A DNA stretch of 64,000 bases, from assembly GCA_016720825.1 (NCBI GenBank), contig JADKJV010000001.1, forward strand, positions 124,001 to 188,000. The letters are read 5' to 3'. The notes below the pieces were generated by a model, which was given only the letters and a program-made list of their open reading frames with translations, searched no databases and was not told the origin of the DNA. Source of the stretch: Chitinophagaceae bacterium (GTDB taxonomy: Bacteria; Bacteroidota; Bacteroidia; Chitinophagales; Chitinophagaceae). Shown here one piece after another: positions 49,171 to 57,303 of the stretch; the stretch's first letter is position 1; every line of letters begins with the position of its first letter. Made by a program: the position numbers and the translations under genes.

Positions 49171-49590
49171 TTAGTGAACCGGGCTTTCATCAAATTTCAG
49201 TTCGGGAAGTCCGTTTTTCTGCCTGTAATCATTGATCGCTGCTTTGATGGCATCTTCGGCCAGTACAGAGCAGTGGATTTTTACCGGGGGCAGGTTTAAT
49301 TCTTCAACGATTTCCATGTTGTCAATCTTAACAGCTTCGTCAACAGTTTTCCCTTTCAGCCATTCGGTGGCTAAAGAAGAAGAAGCGATGGCAGAGCCGC
49401 AGCCAAATGTTTTGAATTTGGCATCTTTGATCATACCGGTAGTTTCATCCACTTCAATCTGCAGGCGCATCACGTCGCCGCATTCCGGTGCACCCACCAG
49501 GCCTGTTCCCACGTTGTTTTTGCTCTTGTCGAGCGTACCCACGTTCTTGGGGTTCTGGTAGTGGTCAATCACTTTTTCTGAGTATGCCAT
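49171..49590 (-). CDS. iscU: IscU, iron-sulfur cluster scaffold
   Basis: Scaffold on which IscS-derived sulfur and iron are assembled. I start it at the ATG at 49590 (MAYSEKVIDHYQNPKNVG). The three cluster cysteines are in GAPECGDVMR, TFGCGSAIASSS and LPPVKIHCSVLAED; LPPVK is the chaperone (HscA) binding motif. It is 139 residues, normal. It follows iscS after 38 bases. Confidence 0.95.
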   Translation of the reverse strand: MAYSEKVIDHYQNPKNVGTLDKSKNNVGTGLVGAPECGDVMRLQIEVDETTGMIKDAKFKTFGCGSAIASSSLATEWLKGKTVDEAVKIDNMEIVEELNLPPVKIHCSVLAEDAIKAAINDYRQKNGLPELKFDESPVH

Positions 49591-49628
49591 ATGATTAAGT
49601 TTTATATGGTTTTTGTAAATGCTGTTTA

Positions 49629-50846
49629 CTAATGATGGGCCCATTCGATGGTGCTCATATCAATTCCCTCTTTATACATTTCCCAAAGCGGACTCATCTC
49701 CCTGAGTTTATTCACTGTATTTGTAACCTGTTCGATGGTATAATCAATTTGTTCTTCTGTGGTAAAGCGTCCCAGTCCGAAACGCAGCGAACTGTGTGCC
49801 AGGTCATCTCCCAGTCCCAGTGCTTTCAGCACATAAGAAGGTTCCAGTGATGCAGAAGTACAGGCTGAACCGGATGATACGGCAATGTTTTTATTGAAGC
49901 CCATCATCAGTCCTTCCCCTTCCACATATTTGAAAGAGATATTGGTAACGTGGGGCAGTTTATGTTCTTTATCGCCGTTGAGATAACTCTCTTCCACTTT
50001 CATCAGTTCGGTTTGCAGTTTATCACGGAGTTTGCTCACGCGTGCAGTTTCTTCATCCATTTCAAGGCGGCAGATTTCGCAGGCTTTACCGAAGCCAACG
50101 ATACCGGGCACATTGAGTGTTCCGCTGCGCATGCCGCGTTCGTGACCACCACCATCAATCTGTGCGGTTACTTTCACACGGGGATTTTTGCGGCGTACAT
50201 ACAATGCGCCAACTCCTTTAGGGCCATACATTTTATGGGCTGTGAACGCCATCAGGTCAATTCCGTCTTTGTTTACATCAACGGGAATTTTACCTACAGC
50301 CTGGGTAGCATCGCTGAACAGCAATACACCGTGTTTGCGGGCGATGGCACTGATTTCTTTCATCGGCATCACGGTTCCAATTTCATTATTGGCATACATG
50401 ACAGCAATGAGAATGGTTGTGGGTTTGATAGCCGCTTCCAGTTCTGCGAGATCAACAAGGCCGTTATCTTTTACTTTGAGGTAAGTGACTTCGCCGCCTT
50501 CTTTTTCAATATGCTTGCAGGTATCCAGTACCGCTTTGTGTTCGATATTGCAGGTAATGATATGATTGCCTTTGCTGGCATACATTTCAAACACCCCTTT
50601 GATGGCCAGGTTATCGCCTTCAGTGGCGCCGGAAGTAAAGATGATTTCTTTGGGATCAGCACCGATCAGTTTGGCCACTTGTTCGCGGGCATAATCAACA
50701 GCCTCTTCAGCCTGCCATCCAAATGCGTGGTTACGGCTGGCAGCGTTCCCGAAACTGTTTGTGAAATAGGGGATCATTGCCTCCACTACGCGGGGGTCAC
50801 AGGGGGTCGTCGCATTATGATCGAGATAGATGGGAAAATTCAGCAT
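49629..50846 (-). CDS. iscS: IscS, cysteine desulfurase
   Basis: PLP enzyme that releases sulfur from cysteine. I start it at the ATG at 50846 (MLNFPIYLDHNATTPCDPRV). FTAHKMYGPKGVGALYVR carries the PLP lysine (residue ~197), and SSGSACTSASLEPSYVL the catalytic cysteine (~320). The length of 405 residues is standard. It is the first gene of the iscS-iscU-iscA run and is divergent from the epimerase gene, with -7 elements facing both ways. Confidence 0.95.
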   Translation of the reverse strand: MLNFPIYLDHNATTPCDPRVVEAMIPYFTNSFGNAASRNHAFGWQAEEAVDYAREQVAKLIGADPKEIIFTSGATEGDNLAIKGVFEMYASKGNHIITCNIEHKAVLDTCKHIEKEGGEVTYLKVKDNGLVDLAELEAAIKPTTILIAVMYANNEIGTVMPMKEISAIARKHGVLLFSDATQAVGKIPVDVNKDGIDLMAFTAHKMYGPKGVGALYVRRKNPRVKVTAQIDGGGHERGMRSGTLNVPGIVGFGKACEICRLEMDEETARVSKLRDKLQTELMKVEESYLNGDKEHKLPHVTNISFKYVEGEGLMMGFNKNIAVSSGSACTSASLEPSYVLKALGLGDDLAHSSLRFGLGRFTTEEQIDYTIEQVTNTVNKLREMSPLWEMYKEGIDMSTIEWAHH

Positions 50847-50879
50847 AAAACTCTTATAGTTAATTGTTTCAATACAACA

Positions 50880-50887
50880 CAAAATTA
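50880..50887 (-). promoter_or_regulatory. -7 element TAATTTTG for iscS
   Basis: On the minus strand TAATTTTG fits TAnnTTTG, 33 nt before the iscS ATG. No recognisable IscR-type operator is seen. Confidence 0.5.
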
Positions 50888-50897
50888 CTCTAAAAGG

Positions 50898-50926
50898 TTG
50901 TTTAAGAAAGGGGTAATTTAGCTTTG
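50898..50926 (+). promoter_or_regulatory. Promoter (TTG-18-TAGCTTTG) for the epimerase gene
   Basis: TTG at 50898-50900, an 18-nt spacer and TAGCTTTG at 50919-50926 give a complete -33/-7 pair, 47 nt before the ATG at 50974. This is the best promoter match in the window. Confidence 0.68.
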
Positions 50927-50973
50927 CACACGGAATTTACCGATCTCGTAAGCCCCCGAAAATCCGTTTAATT

Positions 50974-51372
50974 ATGCAAAAAATTGAACATGTTGGCATA
51001 GCCGTCCGCAGCCTGGACGAAGCCATCCCCCGTTACGAAAAATTGCTCGGAACCCCCTGTTATAAAACCGAAATTGTTGAGTCCGAGAAAGTAAGAACCG
51101 CTTTTTTCCAGACCGGTCCCAACAAAATCGAGCTCCTGGAAAGCACAGACCCGGGCGGCGTCATCGCCCGTTTCATCGAAAAAAAGGGTGAAGGCCTCCA
51201 CCATATCGCCTTTGACTCAGCTGATATCGAGGCCGACATGCAGCGCCTCGCTGCCGAGGGCTACCGCCTGCTGAACGAAAAACCCAAAGCCGGAGCGGAT
51301 AATAAGTGGGTTTGTTTTTTGCATCCGGCTGGAGCGAATGGAGTACTTGTGGAATTGTGCCAAAGTCGCTAG
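50974..51372 (+). CDS. mce: Methylmalonyl-CoA epimerase
   Basis: 132-residue vicinal-oxygen-chelate enzyme that interconverts the (R) and (S) forms of methylmalonyl-CoA, connecting propionyl-CoA and succinyl-CoA. Metal ligands are visible: His in IEHVGIAVRSLDEA, His in GLHHIAFDS, and Glu in GVLVELCQ at the end. Paired NTN and C-terminal beta-alpha-beta-beta-beta modules are of normal length. It probably works with the B12-dependent mutase, whose binding subunit type is at 28477. Confidence 0.92.
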   Translation: MQKIEHVGIAVRSLDEAIPRYEKLLGTPCYKTEIVESEKVRTAFFQTGPNKIELLESTDPGGVIARFIEKKGEGLHHIAFDSADIEADMQRLAAEGYRLLNEKPKAGADNKWVCFLHPAGANGVLVELCQSR

Positions 51373-51397
51373 TCTTAGTTCGTTAGTCTGTAACAGT

Positions 51398-51560
51398 AAG
51401 CTTTTTTTGAGGTGAAGTTTGAAGTTGGCGGAATTAGGAATGGTTCCTTCCTAACTTTTGGAGCTTGTTTTGGACTTTTGACTTTGGAATTTGGGATTGA
51501 GGAATTTGGAATTGTAGTTTCTTCCTTCGAGTTTGTTTTGACTTTGTGTCTTTGAATTGT
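51398..51560. repeat. Heptamer-period intergenic tract D
   Basis: TTTTGGA/CTTTTGA/CTTTGGA/ATTTGGG/ATTGAGG-type units spaced about 7 nt apart fill much of this stretch between convergent mce and rnc, after an earlier GAAGTTTGAAGTTGG segment. It is more degenerate than tracts B and C. Confidence 0.55.
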
Positions 51561-51596
51561 GAATATACTTGGAGGGAATTTCTATGTGTAAAGACT

Positions 51597-52325
51597 CTAA
51601 ACAATAGAATCCGAGTTCACAATCCCCATCTTCTCAACCGCCAGTTGTGCAGCAATCTGTGAAGCATCTTTTTTATTGAAAGCTTTTCCCTGGGCGATTT
51701 GTTTTCCATCTATCACTGCGGCGACGGTGAAGAGCCGGCGGCCGTTTTCCAGTTTTTCGTTGAGTGTTTCAAACTCCAGCACTTTGCCGTTTTTATTGGC
51801 CCAGCCGTAGAGTTTGTTTTTATGATTGATCTCGAGGATTTCAAGATCATCCATGTACATGTGCGGGAGGATGATAGACTCCATCACCCATTTGCTGGCT
51901 TTTTTATAACCTTCATCCAGGTAGATAGCGCCAACGAGTGCTTCGAGTGTATTCCCGAAAATCTGGCTCACTTTGAGTGAACTGTCGAGTTTGTTGTAGA
52001 GGGTGATTTTTTTGAGTCCCATCCGCACTGCAATATCATTCAGTTGCTGGCGGTTCACCATTTTGCTGCGCATCTCGGTGAGAAATCCTTCTTCTTTGTA
52101 GGGGTATCTTTTGAACAGGTAGTCGGCGATCAGTGCACTGAGCACTGCATCCCCGAGGTATTCAAGCCTTTCATTGTTCTCGTGTGAACCTTCCCTGACA
52201 GAGCGGTGTGTGAGTGCCGCTTTGTAGATATTGGTATTACGGGGCTTGAAACCCAGTATATTCCGAAGCTCTTTCCTGAATGCAGAGCCGGCATGTTTCT
52301 TAAAAAAGTTCTTAAAAAAATCCAC
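51597..52325 (-). CDS. rnc: Ribonuclease III
   Basis: 242-residue double-strand-specific endoribonuclease for rRNA and mRNA processing. The catalytic domain has the signature NNERLEYLGDAVLSALIADYLF (residues ~51-72, quoted in part: ERLEYLGDAVLSALI) and the second acidic site ALVGAIYLDEGY near 128. The C-terminal ~75 residues form a dsRNA-binding domain ending ASQIAAQLAVEKMG. It lies 62 nt downstream of fabF on the same strand. Confidence 0.94.
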   Translation of the reverse strand: MDFFKNFFKKHAGSAFRKELRNILGFKPRNTNIYKAALTHRSVREGSHENNERLEYLGDAVLSALIADYLFKRYPYKEEGFLTEMRSKMVNRQQLNDIAVRMGLKKITLYNKLDSSLKVSQIFGNTLEALVGAIYLDEGYKKASKWVMESIILPHMYMDDLEILEINHKNKLYGWANKNGKVLEFETLNEKLENGRRLFTVAAVIDGKQIAQGKAFNKKDASQIAAQLAVEKMGIVNSDSIV

Positions 52326-52387
52326 CGTAACAAGCTACGAATAATTGTTTAAAAATCGCAAGGGAACAGTCCCGGGTTGCGTGGAAC

Positions 52388-53644
52388 TCAGACTCCTGCA
52401 TATTTTTTTACAATCACACAGGCGTTATGGCCTCCGAAGCCAAAGGTATTGCTGAGGGCAGCCCTTACTTCGCGTTGCTGTGATTTATTGAATGTAAAAT
52501 TGAGTTTAGGATCAAGTTCGGGATCATCGGTAAAGTGATTGATGGTAGGCGGAACATGATTATGGATCACAGCCTGTATACTGGCAATGGCCTCAATCAC
52601 ACCGGCAGCTCCCAGGCAATGACCAGTCATTGATTTGGTTGCACTGATGTTCAGTTTGTAGGCATGTTCACCGAATACATGGGTGATGGCTTTCACTTCC
52701 GCACCATCCCCGATGGGAGTGGACGTACCGTGTGTATTGATATAATCAATTTCATCAGCCTGCATATTGGCATCCTGGAGGGCCACCAGCATTACATTGC
52801 GGGCACCGAGTCCTTCGGGATGTGGTGCAGTGATATGATGTGCATCTGCCGTAGCACCGCAACCGGCCACTTCACAAATAATATTTGCACCACGGGCTTT
52901 GGCATGTTCAAGTTCTTCCAGTACGAGCATACCGGTTGCTTCACCCATTACAAATCCATCACGGTCTTTATCATAAGGCCGGCTGGCTGTTTTAGGATCA
53001 TCATTGCGCTCGCTCATTGCTTTCATGGCATTGAAACCACCCACACCTGCTTCGCTGATCACGGCTTCACTTCCACCGGTGAGAATGATATCAGCTTTAG
53101 CCAGCCTGATCAGGTTAAAAGCATCCATGATGGCATTGGTACTGCTGGCGCAGGCGCTTACCACAGCAAAATTGGGCCCGCGTAAATTATGGCGCATGCT
53201 GATCTGACCTGCAGCAATATCGAGGATCATCTTCGGAATAAAGAAAGGATTGAAACGGGGGGTACCATCTCCCCTGGCGAAATCGGTTACTTCATGCTGG
53301 AACGTGATCAAACCACCTATGCCGCTGGCAAAAACAACACCAACCCGGTCAGGATTGATATTATCCCTGTTCAACCCGGCACTTTTCATGGCCTGGTCAC
53401 TGACAACCAGTGCCAGCTGGGTAAAACGGTCAATTTTACGGGCTTCTTTTTTATCCAGAAACTGGGTGGGGTCAAACCCTTTGATTTCGCAGGCAAACCG
53501 CGTGCGGAATTTAGTGGCATCAAACAGCGTGATCATATCAGCACCTGACACCCCATTAATGAGCCCGTTCCAGTATTCCTGAACTGTATTGCCAAGGGGC
53601 GTAATCGCACCCATGCCGGTAACAACAACCCGTTTTAATTCCAT
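52388..53644 (-). CDS. fabF: FabF, beta-ketoacyl-ACP synthase II
   Basis: 418-residue condensing enzyme that elongates acyl-ACP with malonyl-ACP. The start MELKRVVVTGMGAITPLGN is typical. The catalytic triad is in VVSACASSTNAIMD (Cys ~163), NTHGTSTPIGDGAE (His ~304) and KSMTGHCLGAAGVIEA (His ~340). It lies downstream of acpP with a strong hairpin between them, so the two genes may be partly uncoupled. Confidence 0.96.
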   Translation of the reverse strand: MELKRVVVTGMGAITPLGNTVQEYWNGLINGVSGADMITLFDATKFRTRFACEIKGFDPTQFLDKKEARKIDRFTQLALVVSDQAMKSAGLNRDNINPDRVGVVFASGIGGLITFQHEVTDFARGDGTPRFNPFFIPKMILDIAAGQISMRHNLRGPNFAVVSACASSTNAIMDAFNLIRLAKADIILTGGSEAVISEAGVGGFNAMKAMSERNDDPKTASRPYDKDRDGFVMGEATGMLVLEELEHAKARGANIICEVAGCGATADAHHITAPHPEGLGARNVMLVALQDANMQADEIDYINTHGTSTPIGDGAEVKAITHVFGEHAYKLNISATKSMTGHCLGAAGVIEAIASIQAVIHNHVPPTINHFTDDPELDPKLNFTFNKSQQREVRAALSNTFGFGGHNACVIVKKYAGV

Positions 53645-53711
53645 ACGGCTGAAGATAATAAGGTTTTCCGAAGATACAACTAAGCGTAATCGTCCTTCCC
53701 TATTTTGTGAA

Positions 53712-53753
53712 AAACGCCTTCCGGCCGGCAGAACCGGAAACCGGAAGGCGTTT
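53712..53753 (-). terminator. Terminator/attenuator between acpP and fabF
   Basis: AAACGCCTTCCGG and its exact reverse complement CCGGAAGGCGTTT form a 13-bp stem around a 16-nt loop that itself contains CCGG-CAGAA-CCGG. On the minus strand the stem ends in T residues, followed by TCACAAAATAGG. It lies about 50 nt after the acpP stop. Confidence 0.75.
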
Positions 53754-53804
53754 AAAATTTATTTCATCGCTGCCCCAGAGATCGGGCAGAAAAACAGCAG
53801 TAAA

Positions 53805-54041
53805 TTATTTTACATGTTCTTCCAGGTAGGCAACTGCCTGTCCGACGGTGGTGATCGTTTCAGCCTGCTCGTCAGGAATAGAGATATTAAACTCTTTTTC
53901 GAATTCCATGATCAGTTCTACTGTATCTAATGAATCGGCGCCAAGATCGTTGGTGAAAGAGGCTTCAGGTGTAACTTCTGATTCGTCAACACCCAGTTTG
54001 TCGATGATGATTTTTTTAACTCTTGATGCAATGTCTGACAT
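53805..54041 (-). CDS. acpP: Acyl carrier protein
   Basis: 78-residue acidic helical carrier of growing acyl chains in fatty-acid synthesis. The phosphopantetheine serine is in NDLGADSLDTVELIMEFEKE (Ser ~37). The sequence is fully typical, and fabF follows on the same strand. Confidence 0.97.
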   Translation of the reverse strand: MSDIASRVKKIIIDKLGVDESEVTPEASFTNDLGADSLDTVELIMEFEKEFNISIPDEQAETITTVGQAVAYLEEHVK

Positions 54042-54067
54042 GTTCTTAAAGTTTTGTTTATTGGGTG

Positions 54068-54075
54068 CAAAAATA
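54068..54075 (-). promoter_or_regulatory. -7 element TATTTTTG for acpP
   Basis: On the minus strand TATTTTTG fits TAnnTTTG, 26 nt before the acpP ATG. Confidence 0.5.
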
Positions 54076-54255
54076 TACTTTTTGAATTAATCGGCATCGG
54101 AATAACCCTTTTTTCTGAATTGTTCCAAATACCTGAGAATTAGCCCATAAGACAACAAACCCCGCAGTTTGGCCCTTAAAATAAAAAGAGCAGCCCGTTG
54201 GCAGTGTAGCCGGATCTTTGTATTTTGAAGTTATTACTCCAAAACCAACAGGCTA

Positions 54256-54684
54256 ATGGCTCTCAAAATCCTCGAACACGGCAGTGCTGAGTACTACCAG
54301 ATGGTCAATCTGAGGGATGCCGTGCTGCGCCGGCCCCTTGGCCTGAGTTTTAACCCCGAAGAACTGGAAGGTGAAAAGGAAAACATCATGATTGGTGCTT
54401 TTGAAGACGACGACATCCTCGGATGCTGTATGCTGGTGGCGGAAAACCAGGAGGTGATCAGGCTGCGCCAAATGGCCGTTTTGAACGACTTACAGGGAAA
54501 GGGCATTGGACGTGCTATCATGAATTTTGCTGAAAATATAGCCCGCGACAGGGGCTACAAGATACTTTCCATGCATGCCCGCAAAAACGCGCAGGGCTTT
54601 TATGAGAAAATGGGCTATAAAGTGGCCAGTGATGAATTCATGGAAGTAACGATCCCCCACTACGTGATGGAAAAAGAACTCTGA
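54256..54684 (+). CDS. GNAT family N-acetyltransferase
   Basis: 142-residue acetyl-CoA-dependent acyltransferase of the GNAT fold; the substrate is unknown. The acetyl-CoA loop is in QMAVLNDLQGKGIGRAIMNF (Q/R-x-x-G-x-G/A region), and the C-terminal strand in ARKNAQGFYEKMGYKVA. It is a small stand-alone enzyme of the ElaA/YjcF-like type. The stop of the convergent YcxB-like gene lies 4 bases downstream. Confidence 0.87.
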   Translation: MALKILEHGSAEYYQMVNLRDAVLRRPLGLSFNPEELEGEKENIMIGAFEDDDILGCCMLVAENQEVIRLRQMAVLNDLQGKGIGRAIMNFAENIARDRGYKILSMHARKNAQGFYEKMGYKVASDEFMEVTIPHYVMEKEL

Positions 54685-54687
54685 TCC

Positions 54688-55167
54688 CTACTTGCCTTTA
54701 ATATACTTATTGAAGATTCCCCTCAGTTCAGTCACTCCTTCTTTATCTGTGCACCCTGATTTGGGCACCAGGAAAAATGTCCGGCTGTCAAAATACAAAT
54801 GGAAAAAATGGGGACTTTCCATGTATGTTTTCAATGATTCCCAGGGCCAGGACTTGGAGCCTCTTTCATGTTCCAGTGTAAATCCGTCCTCATCAAAATT
54901 CATACTGAATGAATGTTTGAAAGTAACTGCCCTGCGGTAAACAATCATTGGCAGGAAGAACCAGAAACTCAGCATCAGTATTATCCAAAGGAAAGAACCG
55001 ACCAGGAAAGCCAGTGGCTGGATTTTTTTAAGCGCATATAATGTAACAGATGCAATGGCAAACACATTCACGAGTATGATCATGAACTTGATTTCCGGGC
55101 GGCTGATAAAATGATATCGCAATGCCTGGATGACCTGTGCTTTCTGATAACTGAAATAAATTCTCAT
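54688..55167 (-). CDS. YcxB-like membrane protein
   Basis: I start it at the ATG at 55167 (MRIYFSYQKAQVIQALRYH). Two hydrophobic helices (FMIILVNVFAIASVTLYAL and FLVGSFLWIILMLSFWFFLP) precede a C-terminal beta domain (GFTLEHERGSKSWPWESLKTY, ...RTFFLVPKSG). This layout matches YcxB-like proteins, whose function is unknown. It follows the DUF3828-like gene by 16 bases. Confidence 0.72.
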   Translation of the reverse strand: MRIYFSYQKAQVIQALRYHFISRPEIKFMIILVNVFAIASVTLYALKKIQPLAFLVGSFLWIILMLSFWFFLPMIVYRRAVTFKHSFSMNFDEDGFTLEHERGSKSWPWESLKTYMESPHFFHLYFDSRTFFLVPKSGCTDKEGVTELRGIFNKYIKGK

Positions 55168-55183
55168 AGCCTGAATTATGCGG

Positions 55184-55776
55184 TTAGTTTTCCGGCTGGT
55201 AAGGACAGCCAATCCGGGCAATTTTCCATTTGCCTTTTTCTTTCTTCATCCCAAAACACATGATAACGGTTTCCACTTTTTTGCCGCTATCCATATAAAA
55301 ACCCAATACATCCACAGTGGCATCCATGCCTTTTACTGTAGTAATCCATTGTTTTGATTTCTTCAGTTCATCCACCAGCACCTGGGGTTCTTCCTGGCTG
55401 TTGGTGTACCAGTCGTAGTCAAAATTATAAGGCATATCGCTTTCCGGATCTGCTTTAAAAGCCGAATCGCTTTGCTTCAGTAATATGCGGAGGTTTTTAA
55501 TAAACTCTTCGCCCAGTTGCGGCACGGATGACCTGATAAAACCAAAATACCTTTCTGCTTCTTTCCAGTTGATCCGGTATGGCGGATTATCCTTGCTGCG
55601 GATTCCTTCGTACAGGTTATAATTCATGAAGCGCTGGTAGTTTTGGTGTACCAGTTGTAAAAAGTCAGGATGGTTGTATGGATCTGTGCCGAGTCACCCG
55701 GCTCCGGGCCAGCCGGGCTTGCCTGCAAACCCGAGGTAATAAGGCAAAAAGCAGCTGCGATAAAAATGTTTCTCAT
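55184..55776 (-). CDS. Secreted DUF3828-like protein (single-base frameshift)
   Basis: The ATG at 55776 opens MRNIFIAAAFCLITSGLQA, a signal peptide, then FYNWYTK, and breaks at a T run (A run on the coding strand) near 55641-55644. Adding one A gives WYTKNYQRFMNYNLY, and the second frame runs to 55184 with ERYFGFIRSSVPQLGEE and GKWKIARIGCPYQPEN. The joined length is about 198 residues. The layout (an FYxWY start and a closing beta sheet with KGKWKI) resembles DUF3828/NTF2-like periplasmic proteins; the function is unknown. Its start lies 3 nt after the stop of the PhoD gene. Confidence 0.72.
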
Positions 55777-55778
55777 AA

Positions 55779-57128
55779 TTATTTGTTCGCTGGTGTTTTC
55801 AGTTCTTTTTCAGAAATAGTCCAGTTTCCGAGTGCATCGCCTTTCACGCCAAAAAACTCCACTTTTAACTGGCGGTTACCGCTGTTTCCTGAGAAACTGA
55901 ACCTGGCGTAATTCTGTTTCTGGTCAATGCCCAGTACACGGTAAGGATTATTTTTTTCAGCCCCACCAAAACTATGGGTACCGGAAGTAAGCGGTGATAC
56001 AGTGATATCATATAACGAGTATGTGCCGGGACGATCCACTTTAATAATTTCAGAATGGTGCCTGTCGCCGGTTAAAAACATAACCCCGTTAATTTTATAC
56101 TCTTTAATAAAATCCATGATCTCCTGGTATTCAACCGGGCAATTGGCCCAGCGGTCGAATGGTGAAACGGGGTTTAATACCTGTGACCCCATCGCAATGA
56201 TTTTGAAAGTCGCTCCACTGTACAGCAATGAATTTTTCAGCCATTCCATTTGTTGTTTGCCGAGCATTTCCTTGGCCGGGTTTGGTTTTCCGTCAACAGA
56301 ATCAGGTGTGCGGTCCGCACTGCGCCACCACCGGTCATCAGTCAGGAAAATATCAGCATCACCATAGCTGGTCATGGTATATGTTCCCTGGCCGTTTTCG
56401 CCATAGGACGGATTGCACCAGTATTTTTTCCAGATATCCCGGCTTACATCTTTGAGGATATAATTCTTGCCGATATCATTAGGGCCATAATCATGGTCAT
56501 CCCACATCGCCAGTTGCGGCATGGATTTCCAGAAGTTCTGGAGGATGGGCATGGCTCTGTCGCGCTGGGCACGGTACCAGAGTCCCCATTCGCTGTAATA
56601 ATCTACTTCACGGGTGTACCATTCATCACCGAGCCAGAGCATGAAAGCGGATTTCTCTTTGGCCATTGTTTCGAAAATGGATGAATCACCACCGTAAGGT
56701 TTGCCGGGCCTGTCATATTCAGGCTGGTTGAAATAAGCACAGGAACCAGTCAGGAAACTGAACGCAGGCGGTGGCTTGCGCCATTGCCAGAGATCTTTAG
56801 TGGTTAACTCGCCGACTTTGCCGCTTGGTTTGCCATTAATCAGGATCTCATATTTATAAGTTGTGTTCAGTTCAAGTCCGCCGACTGTAAACTGGATGGG
56901 ATTAAACTCTTTTCCCAGTGTTCCCGAATAATTAATGGTAACGGGTTTACCTCCGCTTTTTTTTGAAATAACAACCGCTGCTTTCTGTGTAGCAGGAGCC
57001 ACTTCCACCCAGATCTTCGCATCCCTGTATTCAACAGGTCCGAGCATGGGACCGGCAATGACCTGTGCATTTGATTGTTTGAAGCAAAGAATACCAATAA
57101 CTGCTAATAGCAAACGGGGGATTTTCAT
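55779..57128 (-). CDS. PhoD-like alkaline phosphatase D family protein
   Basis: 449 residues, secreted metallophosphatase. The signal peptide is MKIPRLLLAVIGILCFKQSNAQ. An N-terminal Ig-like domain (residues ~25-115) precedes the PhoD catalytic domain with FLTGSCAYFN, LWLGDEWYTREV, AMWDDHDYGPNDIG and VMFLTGDRHHSEI, the expected metal ligands. The substrate is probably a phosphate mono- or diester; it is not determinable here. The DUF3828-like gene follows at 3 nt, so they are likely cotranscribed. Confidence 0.9.
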   Translation of the reverse strand: MKIPRLLLAVIGILCFKQSNAQVIAGPMLGPVEYRDAKIWVEVAPATQKAAVVISKKSGGKPVTINYSGTLGKEFNPIQFTVGGLELNTTYKYEILINGKPSGKVGELTTKDLWQWRKPPPAFSFLTGSCAYFNQPEYDRPGKPYGGDSSIFETMAKEKSAFMLWLGDEWYTREVDYYSEWGLWYRAQRDRAMPILQNFWKSMPQLAMWDDHDYGPNDIGKNYILKDVSRDIWKKYWCNPSYGENGQGTYTMTSYGDADIFLTDDRWWRSADRTPDSVDGKPNPAKEMLGKQQMEWLKNSLLYSGATFKIIAMGSQVLNPVSPFDRWANCPVEYQEIMDFIKEYKINGVMFLTGDRHHSEIIKVDRPGTYSLYDITVSPLTSGTHSFGGAEKNNPYRVLGIDQKQNYARFSFSGNSGNRQLKVEFFGVKGDALGNWTISEKELKTPANK

Positions 57129-57252
57129 GTCTTCAGTTTAGTCGCACAAAATAACGCAGAAGGCCAACAATAAAAAAATAACTGACCGGGTGATTTATGT
57201 TGTCAATGTGTAAACTCCGCAGGGAATTCTGAGTGGATTATTGATTCCGGGC

Positions 57253-57282
57253 AAAAAAAAACCGTCCCGGAAAGGGACGGTT
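57253..57282 (-). terminator. Rho-independent terminator after the collagen-like gene
   Basis: ACCGTCCC-GGAAA-GGGACGGT (57261-57281) with an A run on the left gives a stem plus U tract for the minus-strand gene ending at 57304. Confidence 0.85.
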
Positions 57283-57303
57283 CTATATAAACAGATTATA
57301 CGA

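Noticed and set aside
49950..50921. 323-codon plus-strand ORF
   Set aside because: Antisense to iscS, whose PLP and cysteine motifs are unmistakable; rich in His/Phe as expected of a shadow frame.
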